NCBI RefSeq assembly: GCF_030695525.1
Contig: NZ_JAUYSS010000014.1
Span: forward strand, 1-50,335
DNA length: 50,335 nt
Reading direction: 5' to 3'
From: Daejeonella sp.
GTDB lineage: Bacteria > Bacteroidota > Bacteroidia > Sphingobacteriales > Sphingobacteriaceae
Under the pieces are notes generated by a model, which saw only the letters and a program-made list of their open reading frames with translations, made no database searches and was not told the DNA's origin. A program made the translations under genes and the position numbers. Below are positions 32,590-41,818 of this stretch, in pieces (position 1 is the stretch's first letter; each line of letters starts with the position of its first letter).

Positions 32590-34050
32590 TCAGATTTTAT
32601 TCCAGGTAGTACCTTCCTTGTTATCCTTTAGCTGTATTCCGATTGAGTTTAATCCTATGCGGATTTTATCTGAAGTGGCATAATCCTTATTCACTTTTGC
32701 TTCAGAACGCAGGTTAATAATGAAATCGAGCAGCTTGCCCATATCATCCGATTGATTGCTTTCTTCTTTCAAGCCTAAAACTCCGATAACAAAATCGTCC
32801 ATCAGCTTTTTCAGGGCTTCGATGTCAGTTGCTGTTGCCTCCGTTTTGCCATCATAAACGCTGTTGATGATATGTACGGCTTCGAATAGTTCGGCAATCA
32901 GCACCGGACTATTAAAATCATCATTCATGGCAGCATAGCATCGTTCTGTCAGGCCTTTCAGATCAATATTGGACTTCGGGGAAGGATTTAATTTGTCAAG
33001 CAGTGCATAGGCATTGATCAGGCGTTTAAATCCTTTGTCAGATGCCTCAAGTGCTTCATTTGAGAAATCAAGTGTGCTTCTGTAATGTGCCTGAAGCATA
33101 AAGAACCGAACCGACATTGGAGAATACCCTCTTGACAATAGTTCATGACTTCCGGTAAACAGTTCATGAGGTAAGAATCCATTTCCTTTGCTCTTCGACA
33201 TTCTTGTTCCGTTTACTGTCAGCATATTGGTATGCATCCAGTATTTTGCAGGCTGAACATGATTACAAGCCTGTGACTGTGCAATTTCATTGGTATGGTG
33301 CGTAGCGGCAAGATCCATGCCCCCGCCGTGTATGTCAAAACTATTTCCCAGGTATTTGCTGCTCATAGCAGAACATTCGATATGCCATCCCGGGAAACCG
33401 TTTCCCCATGGTGAAGGCCATTGCATAATGTGCTCAGGCTTTGCCTTAATCCATAAGGCAAAATCAAGTCGCCCGCGTTTTTCATTCTGCCCGCCAAGTT
33501 CTCTGGTATTTTCTAAAAGGTCGTCTAATTGCCTGTTAGTTAATATGGTATAATTAAACTCTTTGCAATATTTTTCAACATCAAAGTAGACAGTTCCATT
33601 TACCTCATAGGCATAGCCATTTTTCAGTATCTGCTTGACCATTTCAATCTGTTCGATGATATGGCCTGTTGCGGTTGGTTCTATTCCAGGAGGCAATGCA
33701 TTAAAAAGTCTCATGACATCATGAAAACCCAGGGTGTATTTCTGAACAATCTCCATTGGTTCGAGCTGTTCAAGCCTGGCTTTCTTGGCAAATTTATCAT
33801 CACCTTCATCCATATCTCCTTCCAGATGTCCGGCGTCGGTGATATTACGGACATACCTTACTTTATATCCAAGATGTAAAAGGTAACGGTAGATCAGGTC
33901 GAACATGACAAAAGTGCGGCAGTTACCTAAATGCACATCACTGTAAACTGTTGGGCCACAAACATACAAACCTACAAGCGGCGGATGAAGGGGCTCAAAC
34001 TTTTCTTTAGTTCTCGAAAGGGTATTGTATATGTAAAGGTTACTATCCAT
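32590..34050 (-). CDS. cysS: Cysteinyl-tRNA synthetase (486 aa)
   Basis: A class I aminoacyl-tRNA synthetase. The zinc-binding Cys in LYVCGPTVY, the HIGH-type motif (DVHLGNCRTFVMFD), the KMSKS motif (RMSKSKGNGFLP), ECSAMSSKYLG and the zinc-site HHTNEIAQSQA are all present, and the DALR-like C-terminal helices follow. It charges tRNA-Cys with cysteine in the cytosol. A TAAGTTTG box lies at 34055-34062, 4 nt from the ATG, with a weak partner upstream. The length is normal for the family. Confidence 0.96.
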   Translation of the reverse strand: MDSNLYIYNTLSRTKEKFEPLHPPLVGLYVCGPTVYSDVHLGNCRTFVMFDLIYRYLLHLGYKVRYVRNITDAGHLEGDMDEGDDKFAKKARLEQLEPMEIVQKYTLGFHDVMRLFNALPPGIEPTATGHIIEQIEMVKQILKNGYAYEVNGTVYFDVEKYCKEFNYTILTNRQLDDLLENTRELGGQNEKRGRLDFALWIKAKPEHIMQWPSPWGNGFPGWHIECSAMSSKYLGNSFDIHGGGMDLAATHHTNEIAQSQACNHVQPAKYWMHTNMLTVNGTRMSKSKGNGFLPHELFTGSHELLSRGYSPMSVRFFMLQAHYRSTLDFSNEALEASDKGFKRLINAYALLDKLNPSPKSNIDLKGLTERCYAAMNDDFNSPVLIAELFEAVHIINSVYDGKTEATATDIEALKKLMDDFVIGVLGLKEESNQSDDMGKLLDFIINLRSEAKVNKDYATSDKIRIGLNSIGIQLKDNKEGTTWNKI

Positions 34051-34100
34051 GCTGCAAACTTAAAAATTGAAAATCGATTTTTCGGGGATATTGAACGCTT

Positions 34101-35225
34101 TTATTTTAATTCCAGATCAGTTCTGACAGGAAAATGATCAGATAGTTTTTTGTTGATAATCAGATAATTCTTCACACTGAATTCAGGGGATGTGAAGATA
34201 TAATCTATCTGAAAATTCGGGAAGTCACCATTATAGGTTACTCCGAAGCCGCTTCCTTTCTCCCGAAAGCTGTTATTCATCCCTGAAGAGATGGTTTTTA
34301 CTGTATATGAGATTGGAGTATCATTAAAATCTCCGGCAACAATATAAGGTATGGTACAGGAATCGGTATGGCTTTTTAGCATTTTCGCCTGATTCCCGCG
34401 CTTGATAAAGGCTTGTTTTAGCCGGCTGCCGATTTTTTTGGTTGATTCCACATCGGTATTTATCTCCTTTTTTACCTTTTGCAGGTACATATAATCCTCA
34501 GGTTGAAAACTGATGGACTGGAAATGTACATTGTATATCCTGAAGGTCTTATCACCTTTTTTAAGATCTGCCCAGATTGCTTCATTCCAGTTCATTTTTT
34601 TTGCAAACTGGATATTCCCCTGGTTCACTATCGGAAATTTGGAGAAAATTGCCATTCCAATTGCCTCATAACCATTATCTGTTGATGGCTTGAAATAATA
34701 ATGCTCCGTATTGAGTATTTCCTGTATATGCTTACTGAAATTATATTCTCCTTTTTTTCTGCTAAAGAATTCCTGAAAGCAAATTACATCAGGCTGTTCA
34801 TTTTGGATTATATTCAGGATTTGATCTTTGGTGAACTTGTCGTTCTTATCGCCAAATTGTTTGAAATTATGAACATTATAAGTCATAACCCGGATAAAGC
34901 TCTCTGAAGATTTTGGAACCATTATCGCCGTATTTTCTCTGAACCCAATATAATTCAGAATCATACTCCAGCCGGCAAGAATGGCTATACCCGAAATTAG
35001 AGCTATTTTGGGCCAGCGGATCAGCCAGTAAAATACAAAGAGGAGGTTGATCATAAATATGGCCGGATAAGCAAGTCCGAAAAACTGACTTATCCAGAAA
35101 GAAGATGGATCTGAGTATGATGCCAGGTAGCTTAAGAGCAATGAAATGACCGCAAAAATATTGGCAATAAGCACGAACTTACTGAAGAGATGAATGCGAG
35201 GTCTTTTTCTGTTGAATTTTGCCAT
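34101..35225 (-). CDS. Membrane-anchored endonuclease/exonuclease/phosphatase-family protein (374 aa)
   Basis: Three N-terminal membrane segments (about residues 13-35, 45-65 and 73-92) precede an EEP domain. Its motifs are RVMTYNVHNF, DVICFQEFF (catalytic Glu), IVAGDFNDTPIS (Asp and Asn), FQIDYIFTSPEF and SDHFPVRTDLEL (catalytic His), the usual set for metal-dependent phosphodiester or lipid phosphatase activity. The substrate is unknown. Its ATG overlaps the stop of the upstream rhomboid gene by 1 nt (TAATG). Confidence 0.88.
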   Translation of the reverse strand: MAKFNRKRPRIHLFSKFVLIANIFAVISLLLSYLASYSDPSSFWISQFFGLAYPAIFMINLLFVFYWLIRWPKIALISGIAILAGWSMILNYIGFRENTAIMVPKSSESFIRVMTYNVHNFKQFGDKNDKFTKDQILNIIQNEQPDVICFQEFFSRKKGEYNFSKHIQEILNTEHYYFKPSTDNGYEAIGMAIFSKFPIVNQGNIQFAKKMNWNEAIWADLKKGDKTFRIYNVHFQSISFQPEDYMYLQKVKKEINTDVESTKKIGSRLKQAFIKRGNQAKMLKSHTDSCTIPYIVAGDFNDTPISYTVKTISSGMNNSFREKGSGFGVTYNGDFPNFQIDYIFTSPEFSVKNYLIINKKLSDHFPVRTDLELK

Positions 35226-36076
35226 TATTTTTTACTCGCTTTAAATAATGCCTCTTTTTCGGTTTTATTCAGACTATCATAGCCTGATTTGGAGATTTTA
35301 TCCAGAATCTTGTCAATGGTTTCCTGATCAGTAGGAATGATTTCTGGTCTTGAATTATTCTTATTCTGTACTACTTTAAGCCTTGATCTCTTCTTCAGGA
35401 TTTTACTCAGATCCCTTCCGCTATTCAACTGTTTTATAAATACAAAACCTACAATAGCACCCCCAATATGAGCGATACTGCCGCCCGGATTTGCGCCACC
35501 CATGCCTATTATATCAAGAATGAAATAGGCCATTGCCAGATACTTTAAGCGCACGTTCCCAAATAATAATAAGCGAATGCTAAAATCCGGAAGCAGGGTT
35601 GCGGTGCCAATCACAATTGCCATAACACTGGCAGAGGATCCTAAAAGGATAGAATTTTGGGATAGGCCGGCGAAAGCCGGTAAGGTATTATAGGCCAGCA
35701 GGTACAATAAGGCTCCTGCAATCCCACCTGCCAGATAGGTGAAGATAAACTGGCGCTTGTTCAGAAAATCAAGAAAGATCATTCCCATCCAGTATAACCA
35801 AAGCAAATTAAACAGAATATGGAACACATCCCGCTGTAGGAACATATAGCTGATTATGGTCCAGGGTTTATAAAGGAGACTCTCCAGGTTTGCCGGCATG
35901 GATAGTTGCCTGCTTAGCCAGTCAGCCACCGAAGTATTACGCGCGAATAAAAATTCAGCAACTGTAATTAGGCCGATAGCCAGAAATATAAGAATATTTA
36001 TTCCGATAAATAAAAAAAGCGGATTTCCTGAGCGAAATGCCTTAAAGTATAATTCGTTCAATAAATTCTTATTCAT
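35225..36076 (-). CDS. Rhomboid-family intramembrane serine protease, second copy (283 aa)
   Basis: Six or so membrane segments are visible. The catalytic serine is in the GSSASVMAIVIG segment and the histidine in SIAHIGGAIVGF, as in active rhomboids. A Lys/Arg-rich C-terminal tail with a helical end (DKILDKISKSGYDSLNKTEKEA) lies in the cytoplasm. Rhomboids cleave membrane-protein substrates inside the bilayer. It overlaps the first rhomboid gene by 4 bp (ATGA) and is followed by the EEP gene, so mutL, both rhomboids and the EEP gene appear to be one operon. Confidence 0.9.
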   Translation of the reverse strand: MNKNLLNELYFKAFRSGNPLFLFIGINILIFLAIGLITVAEFLFARNTSVADWLSRQLSMPANLESLLYKPWTIISYMFLQRDVFHILFNLLWLYWMGMIFLDFLNKRQFIFTYLAGGIAGALLYLLAYNTLPAFAGLSQNSILLGSSASVMAIVIGTATLLPDFSIRLLLFGNVRLKYLAMAYFILDIIGMGGANPGGSIAHIGGAIVGFVFIKQLNSGRDLSKILKKRSRLKVVQNKNNSRPEIIPTDQETIDKILDKISKSGYDSLNKTEKEALFKASKK

Positions 36077-36819
36077 AAAAAATTATCATGGCGTTTCAGG
36101 TGCCACATTTTTACTAAGATAAAACCAAATAGGGCTCCTCCCAAATGTGCAAAGTGTGCGACGGAATCGCCCGAGAATTGTTTAACCCCCAGAAATAACT
36201 CCAGTAATACATAAACCGGGATAATATATTTTGCTTTTACAGGCACAGGAATAAACATTATAAACAGTTCCGCATTTGGAAAAAGCATACCGAAAGCAAT
36301 CAGAACTCCAAAAATTGCGCCTGAAGCCCCAACCATTGGAGTTAGATAAATACCCAGAAGTGTGGATGCCTGATCTTTAGAAATCAGGTCGGGATTAAAA
36401 GAAATGGTTCTTTTCAATGAATCTACCATAAAAGAGCCATTGTTCACCGCGCTGCCTGTGATACTGTAAACCTCAAAACTTTGAACCAGTAATTGGAGCG
36501 CCAGGGCGCCCAGTCCGGTAATCAGATAAAAATTAAGGAATCGCTTTGAACCCATAATGTGTTCGATGGAAGACCCAAAGGTGTAAAGGGCGAACATGTT
36601 GAACAGAATATGGAATAAGGAAGAATAATCATGCATGAACATGTAAGTAATCACCTGCCATATCCTGAAATCAGGACTGTCAAAGTAGTGGACTCCTAAT
36701 ACCTTGGTCATCATCGGACCACCGAACATCATCGTGGCGATATAAAAAATGACATTGATGATCAGCAGGTTCTTAACTACTGGTGGGATATTGGTAAAAG
36801 GGGAAAGTCGCTCATTCAT
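36073..36819 (-). CDS. Rhomboid-family intramembrane serine protease, first copy (248 aa)
   Basis: About six membrane segments are seen, with the catalytic serine in GASGAIFGVLIAFG and the histidine in FAHLGGALFGFIL. An HxxxN-type helix (FHILFNMFALYTFGS) is also present. It lacks the cytoplasmic C-terminal tail of the neighbouring copy. The gene begins 17 bp after the mutL stop codon and ends in an ATGA overlap with the second rhomboid gene. The two copies differ well beyond recent duplication. Confidence 0.9.
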   Translation of the reverse strand: MNERLSPFTNIPPVVKNLLIINVIFYIATMMFGGPMMTKVLGVHYFDSPDFRIWQVITYMFMHDYSSLFHILFNMFALYTFGSSIEHIMGSKRFLNFYLITGLGALALQLLVQSFEVYSITGSAVNNGSFMVDSLKRTISFNPDLISKDQASTLLGIYLTPMVGASGAIFGVLIAFGMLFPNAELFIMFIPVPVKAKYIIPVYVLLELFLGVKQFSGDSVAHFAHLGGALFGFILVKMWHLKRHDNFL

Positions 36820-36836
36820 AACCTAATATGCTGGTT

Positions 36837-38693
36837 TTATTTTTCAAATCTTTGTAATAGTTCTTCAAGAGTAAAGGTGCTGATAACCGGTTTCCCATTG
36901 AGTGAGGTATTTGGCATTTCGCAGGCAAATAATTCGTCGATCAGCAGGTTCATTTCATCAACTGACAAAGTCAGCCCTGATTTTATTGAGGTATTGCGCG
37001 CCAGGGCACGGGCCAGACTGTCACGTTTATTTAATTTTAAAGCGCTTTGATTATTCTTAAACCCTTCGATCAGGTGTTCCAACATTTCAAGTTCACTAAT
37101 ATTTGATCCGATCTCTGCCGGGATACCCTCAATAATAAAGGTGTTTTTTCCGAATGTACGTATCTGGAAGCCCAGGGCATGGATATCCGGTAAAAGTTCT
37201 TTAACAAGCTCGAAATCACTGGTATTCAGCGTAACAGTTTGTGGAAACAGACTTTGCTGACTAGCACCCTGACGGTTTTCAAGATGCTGAAGGAAGCGCT
37301 CATACAATACCCGCTCATGTGCTGCCTGCTGATCTATCAGCATAAACCCTGACTTGATCTGTGAAATAATGAACCGGTTATGCAATTGAAAAATCTGTTT
37401 CCCGAGCACCTTGAGTACCTGATTATCAATTTCAACTTGGCGATTTCCTTCCAGCTCCATTCCGGTTTGCCTCGACTGGTCTGGTTGTACTATTTCATAC
37501 AGGGATCCCCAATTCTTGCTTACACTCTGTCTTTCCTCTCCGGTATTTCTAAGAAAGGGAATTTCACGTTCAGTTCTTCCCGGACTAAAGGGATTAAAAT
37601 CAGGGTTAAATGCAATTGAAGGAGGCACGATATCTTCATGTGCCTTAGGAGTAATCATCTGGCTGAAGCCGGTTTCCTGATTGAAGTCGAGCGTCGGACT
37701 GATATTGTATTTGCCCAATGATCGCTTTACTGCAGAACGGATGATCGCATAAATTGCTTTTTCATCCTGGTATTTGATCTCTGTTTTCGTAGGATGCACA
37801 TTGATATCGATTTTCGAAGGATCAATGTCGATGAACAAAACATATAGCGGAAAACTATCTGAACTTAAAACCTCTTCATAAGCATTCATTACCGCATGAT
37901 TCAGGTATGGATCTTTGATGAAACGATTGTTCACGAAAAAGAATTGCTCACCCCTGGTTTTTTTAGCAAATTCGGGTTTCCCAATATATCCTTTGAGGCC
38001 GATAATTGAGGTGTTCTCTTCAACCGGAACCAGTTTCTGATTATAGGCATTTCCAAAAAGGTGGATTACCCGCTGTTTTAGGCTTCCTTTTGGCAAATGG
38101 AAAACCTCATTACCATCGTGATGAAGAGTAAAGAATACTTCCGGATTAGCGAGTGCAAGGCGCTGAAATTCATCATTGATATGACGCATTTCTACGGGAT
38201 TACCTTTCAGAAAATTGCGTCTGGCGGGAGTATTGTAAAACAGATTTTTTACACTGATACTGGTGCCAGGGGGACATGAAACTGGCTCCTGACTGATGAT
38301 CTCTGATCCTTCAATCCGGAGACAGGTACCCAGTTCATCTTCATGCCGCTGGGTTTTTAACTCGACCTGAGCAATAGCAGCAATTGATGCCATGGCCTCA
38401 CCTCTGAAACCCATGGTTCGTATCGCAAAAAGATCCTCTGCTTTTCTGATTTTGGAAGTTGCATGACGCTCAAAACACATGCGTGCATCGGTCATGCTCA
38501 TCCCACATCCATTATCTATGACCTGGATGAGTGATTTTCCGGCATCCCTGATCAGGATCTGGATCTTATCCGCTCCCGAATCAATAGCATTTTCAATCAG
38601 TTCCTTCAATGCTGAAGCCGGTCTTTGCACCACTTCTCCCGCAGCGATCTGATTGGCAACAGAATCAGGTAAAAGCTGTATTATATCAGACAA
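36837..38693 (-). CDS. mutL: DNA mismatch repair protein MutL (618 aa)
   Basis: MutL couples mismatch recognition by MutS to strand removal. The GHKL ATPase domain is intact: ELIENAIDSGAD, DNGCGM, TMGFRGEAMASIA and GTSISVKNLFYNTPAR. The transducer domain and a C-terminal dimerisation domain follow. In the C-terminal domain the endonuclease-type motif DQHA-x2-E-x4-E reads DQQAAHERVLYE (near residue 450), with His replaced by Gln, and the later ACR and CPHGRP-type motifs are not recognisable. The length is normal. It leads the operon with the two rhomboid genes and the EEP gene. Confidence 0.95.
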   Translation of the reverse strand: MSDIIQLLPDSVANQIAAGEVVQRPASALKELIENAIDSGADKIQILIRDAGKSLIQVIDNGCGMSMTDARMCFERHATSKIRKAEDLFAIRTMGFRGEAMASIAAIAQVELKTQRHEDELGTCLRIEGSEIISQEPVSCPPGTSISVKNLFYNTPARRNFLKGNPVEMRHINDEFQRLALANPEVFFTLHHDGNEVFHLPKGSLKQRVIHLFGNAYNQKLVPVEENTSIIGLKGYIGKPEFAKKTRGEQFFFVNNRFIKDPYLNHAVMNAYEEVLSSDSFPLYVLFIDIDPSKIDINVHPTKTEIKYQDEKAIYAIIRSAVKRSLGKYNISPTLDFNQETGFSQMITPKAHEDIVPPSIAFNPDFNPFSPGRTEREIPFLRNTGEERQSVSKNWGSLYEIVQPDQSRQTGMELEGNRQVEIDNQVLKVLGKQIFQLHNRFIISQIKSGFMLIDQQAAHERVLYERFLQHLENRQGASQQSLFPQTVTLNTSDFELVKELLPDIHALGFQIRTFGKNTFIIEGIPAEIGSNISELEMLEHLIEGFKNNQSALKLNKRDSLARALARNTSIKSGLTLSVDEMNLLIDELFACEMPNTSLNGKPVISTFTLEELLQRFEK

Positions 38694-38877
38694 ATTAATT
38701 TAGTTTATTGTATTAATGAGAATTCTATGCCGTATTCTCAACGCAAATTATTCGAAAAACGCATTGGTAAAATAAGAGAAATCTTTCAGGCTTCCGAATA
38801 TTTTATGTTTTCCGAAACCAAAGATAAGGTGTTTTAATCTTAAGGAAGGTATAATAAGAATAATGGGAGAGTAGAAT

Positions 38878-38914
38878 GATAATTATGCCTGTTCATTAAA
38901 CAGGCATAATTATC
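38878..38914 (-). terminator. Perfect 16-bp hairpin after the cytochrome gene
   Basis: GATAATTATGCCTGTT (38878-38893) pairs perfectly with AACAGGCATAATTATC (38899-38914) across a 5-nt loop. It lies 27 bp past the stop of the cytochrome gene and probably ends its transcript. Confidence 0.7.
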
Positions 38915-38940
38915 AGAAGATTATTTTGTGCTTAACTGAA

Positions 38941-39930
38941 TTATTCAGCTTGTGCCGGGCTGAATTTCTCAACCTTGTTTTTAACAGGTTTTACTGTACG
39001 CAGATAGGCATAGATTGCTTTCAGATCTTCGGTTTTCATGTTTCCATACATCGACCATGGCATGACAGTATTAAAATCTCCTGGTTTAACATCAGCAGGT
39101 TTATACGTGCTATCGCTGTATGCTTTAAAACGATTTACAAACATTTCCTCTGTCCATTCGGCTATTCCGCTTTCCTTATCAGGGGTAATATTTGCTGACC
39201 GAACCACGCCGCCACCCGGCATTTTGAATTCAAAGCCTCCTGCCAGGTCCATTCCTGGTAATGGGGCACCTTTATCCTGCTTCGTATGGCAGGTAAAGCA
39301 ATCTGCAGCATTGAAAATATATGCACCATAAGCTACCGTATTACTCTGATCAGGTATTTTTACGAACTGAGGTTTTTGCGGGATCGTATTGATGATGAAA
39401 TTCATTGGAAAGTCTGGTTCTGACTCAGGAACTTTATTTTCAATTGGTTTCAAAGTTCGGATATAGGCAATGATTGAATAGATATCTTCACGGTCAGATT
39501 TTCCATAATTCGGATGCGGCATCAGCGGGAAAAGGGCCTTGCCATCTTTATTAACACCGGAGCTTATCGCTCTGAAAATTTCGCCGTCAGTCCAGTCCTT
39601 TAAGGCATAAGGGGTAATATTTTTAGCAAAAAATTTACCCGGAAATCCTAACTCCTGGTTAAATTCTTCACCGCCTTGTCCTAATGTGCCCTCAACTATC
39701 GGACCTGCTGTTTTCGTCCATTCCCGTTTCGAATGGCAATCCATACAGGCATTGACACTATGAGCAAGGTATTTGCCTCTTTCTACTCTTTCAGGAGTAA
39801 TTTCAATTGTTAAATTTTCGGGATCTCCGACATCAGGAAGTGCAAAACTTACATAGCTCAGCAATCCGACAATAGCCACTATGGCTATTAGAACAAGGTA
39901 TTTAATACCCTTTTTTAAGTTCTGTTTCAT
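38941..39930 (-). CDS. Membrane-anchored dihaem c-type cytochrome (329 aa)
   Basis: A single N-terminal membrane anchor (about residues 10-29) precedes two cytochrome c domains. Haem motifs are CMDCH (Cys62-His66) and CFTCH (near residue 211). The sixth ligands are probably the methionines in LMPHPNYG and TVMPWSMYGNM. The layout resembles the cytochrome subunits of membrane dehydrogenases, for example alcohol or sugar dehydrogenases, but no dehydrogenase gene adjoins it. It should carry electrons at the periplasmic side of the inner membrane. Confidence 0.88.
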   Translation of the reverse strand: MKQNLKKGIKYLVLIAIVAIVGLLSYVSFALPDVGDPENLTIEITPERVERGKYLAHSVNACMDCHSKREWTKTAGPIVEGTLGQGGEEFNQELGFPGKFFAKNITPYALKDWTDGEIFRAISSGVNKDGKALFPLMPHPNYGKSDREDIYSIIAYIRTLKPIENKVPESEPDFPMNFIINTIPQKPQFVKIPDQSNTVAYGAYIFNAADCFTCHTKQDKGAPLPGMDLAGGFEFKMPGGGVVRSANITPDKESGIAEWTEEMFVNRFKAYSDSTYKPADVKPGDFNTVMPWSMYGNMKTEDLKAIYAYLRTVKPVKNKVEKFSPAQAE

Positions 39931-40189
39931 TTTCAGTCATTTTAGTTTTTGATAATATTCGATAATTATATTTTCAAATTGTTACAGCTAAGTACTTAAA
40001 AGTCAGATCCTTTAATAAAAATAATTATTTTTATTAAAAAACAATAGCCTGAATATCAATAAATTATATGACGCTAAGATTTTTGTATTTTGAACTCCCG
40101 GGCAGGCTTTTTAATTGAGTTTTTACAGGGTAATTGCTTAATCATAATTTATATTTACTGATTGTAAGCATTTCTCAATTAAATCATAG

Positions 40190-41818
40190 ATGATCAGAAA
40201 AATCTTTGTAATAGCTATTTCAGTTCTGTTTTTTTCCTGTCATTCTCAAAAACAGGCTGATCTGATTGTTCACAATGCGGTGGTTTATACAGTGGATGAT
40301 AAATTTTCAGTTGCAGAGGCATTTGCTGTAAAAGATGGTAAGATAATAGAGACTGGAAATTCCGAAGAAATTCTGAAGAAATATACGGGCAGCGTGCTTG
40401 ATGCAGAAGGGAAGGCTGTTTATCCGGGCTTTATTGATGGACATTCTCATTTCTATGGGTACGGGCAAGGGCTGCAGCAGGTTGATCTTGTTGGAACCAA
40501 AAGCTGGGAGGAAATCCTTGAGAAATTACAAGAATTTAGTCAGGAAAATCCTAAAGGCTGGATCATTGGCAGAGGCTGGGATCAGAACGACTGGGCTGAT
40601 CGGGAATTTCCGGATAATGTAAAGTTGAATGAGCTTTTTCCAAACCGGCCGCTTATACTTGCACGGATTGACGGACATGCAGCGATCGCAAATAAAGCTG
40701 CACTTGAACTTGCAGGCTTGAAGCCCGGGCAGAAGATCTCAGGAGGGGAGGTAGAAACCATCAATGGAAAACTTTCAGGTATTCTGGTTGACAATGCGCA
40801 GGGGGCTGTTTACGCCAAAATTCCTGATCAAACGGCAGCACAGATTCGTGAATCGCTGATGGATGCTCAAAAAAATTGCTTTGCTGCGGGATTAACCTCG
40901 GTCACCGATTGTGGTATCAGTCATAATCTCATACCTGTCATTACTGAACTCCAACAAAATAAGCAGCTTAAGATGCGCATCTACGCAATGCTCAGTGATA
41001 ATCCAGAGAATTACGATTTCCTGTTTAAAAATGGAGCCATTAAATCAGATCGGTTAAACGTTCGTTCCTTTAAAGTTTATATGGACGGGGCTCTAGGATC
41101 GAGAGGGGCCTGCCTTCTTAAACCTTACTCAGATAAACCGGGCTATTCTGGATTCTTATTAAGTGATAAAAAGCATTTTGCAGAAGTAGCTCAGAAAATT
41201 GCTGATGCGGGATTTCAGATGAATACCCATGCTATTGGTGATTCTGCAAACCGTGAAATTCTGAATGTTTATGCGAAAGTTTTAAGAGGAAAAAATGATT
41301 TCCGCTGGCGGATTGAACATGCCCAGGTTGTGAATCAGGCAGATTTTAAACTGTTTGCTGAAAATAATATCATCCCTTCAGTACAAAGTACTCATGCCAC
41401 ATCTGATATGTATTGGGCTGCCGACCGTTTGGGCGCCGGGCGGGTAAAAGGGGCCTATGCCTTTAAGCAATTATTGGATCAAAATGGCTGGCTAGTATTG
41501 GGGACTGACTTTCCTGTAGAAAATATAAACCCAATGTACACGTTTTATGCGGCAGTGGTGAGGAAAGATATGAAAGGATATCCTGCAGGAGGTTATCAGA
41601 TGGAAAATGCAATTAGTCGGGAGGAAGCTTTACGTGGAATGACGATCTGGGCTGCAAAAGGTCAGTTTGAAGAGAAGGAAAAAGGCAGTATTGAAGCAGG
41701 GAAGTTTGCCGATTTTGTGATCCTGGATCAGGATATTATGAAAGCTGATGCTGAGCAGTTGTTTAATGCTCAAGTGTTAAAAACCTATATTAATGGCGAG
41801 AATGTTTATAGTAAATAA
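40190..41818 (+). CDS. YtcJ-like amidohydrolase lipoprotein (542 aa)
   Basis: The N-terminus is a signal peptide with a lipobox-like FFSC near residue 17, so the enzyme is likely lipid-anchored and periplasmic. Metal-ligand motifs of the amidohydrolase superfamily are clear: DGHSHFYGYG, FKVYMDGALGSRG, NTHAIGDSANR, RIEHAQVV and LGTDFPVENINP. Members of the YtcJ group hydrolyse amides or formamides; the substrate is unknown. The serine hydrolase gene starts inside its last 26 bp, so the two are coupled and may act on the same compound. Confidence 0.88.
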   Translation: MIRKIFVIAISVLFFSCHSQKQADLIVHNAVVYTVDDKFSVAEAFAVKDGKIIETGNSEEILKKYTGSVLDAEGKAVYPGFIDGHSHFYGYGQGLQQVDLVGTKSWEEILEKLQEFSQENPKGWIIGRGWDQNDWADREFPDNVKLNELFPNRPLILARIDGHAAIANKAALELAGLKPGQKISGGEVETINGKLSGILVDNAQGAVYAKIPDQTAAQIRESLMDAQKNCFAAGLTSVTDCGISHNLIPVITELQQNKQLKMRIYAMLSDNPENYDFLFKNGAIKSDRLNVRSFKVYMDGALGSRGACLLKPYSDKPGYSGFLLSDKKHFAEVAQKIADAGFQMNTHAIGDSANREILNVYAKVLRGKNDFRWRIEHAQVVNQADFKLFAENNIIPSVQSTHATSDMYWAADRLGAGRVKGAYAFKQLLDQNGWLVLGTDFPVENINPMYTFYAAVVRKDMKGYPAGGYQMENAISREEALRGMTIWAAKGQFEEKEKGSIEAGKFADFVILDQDIMKADAEQLFNAQVLKTYINGENVYSK

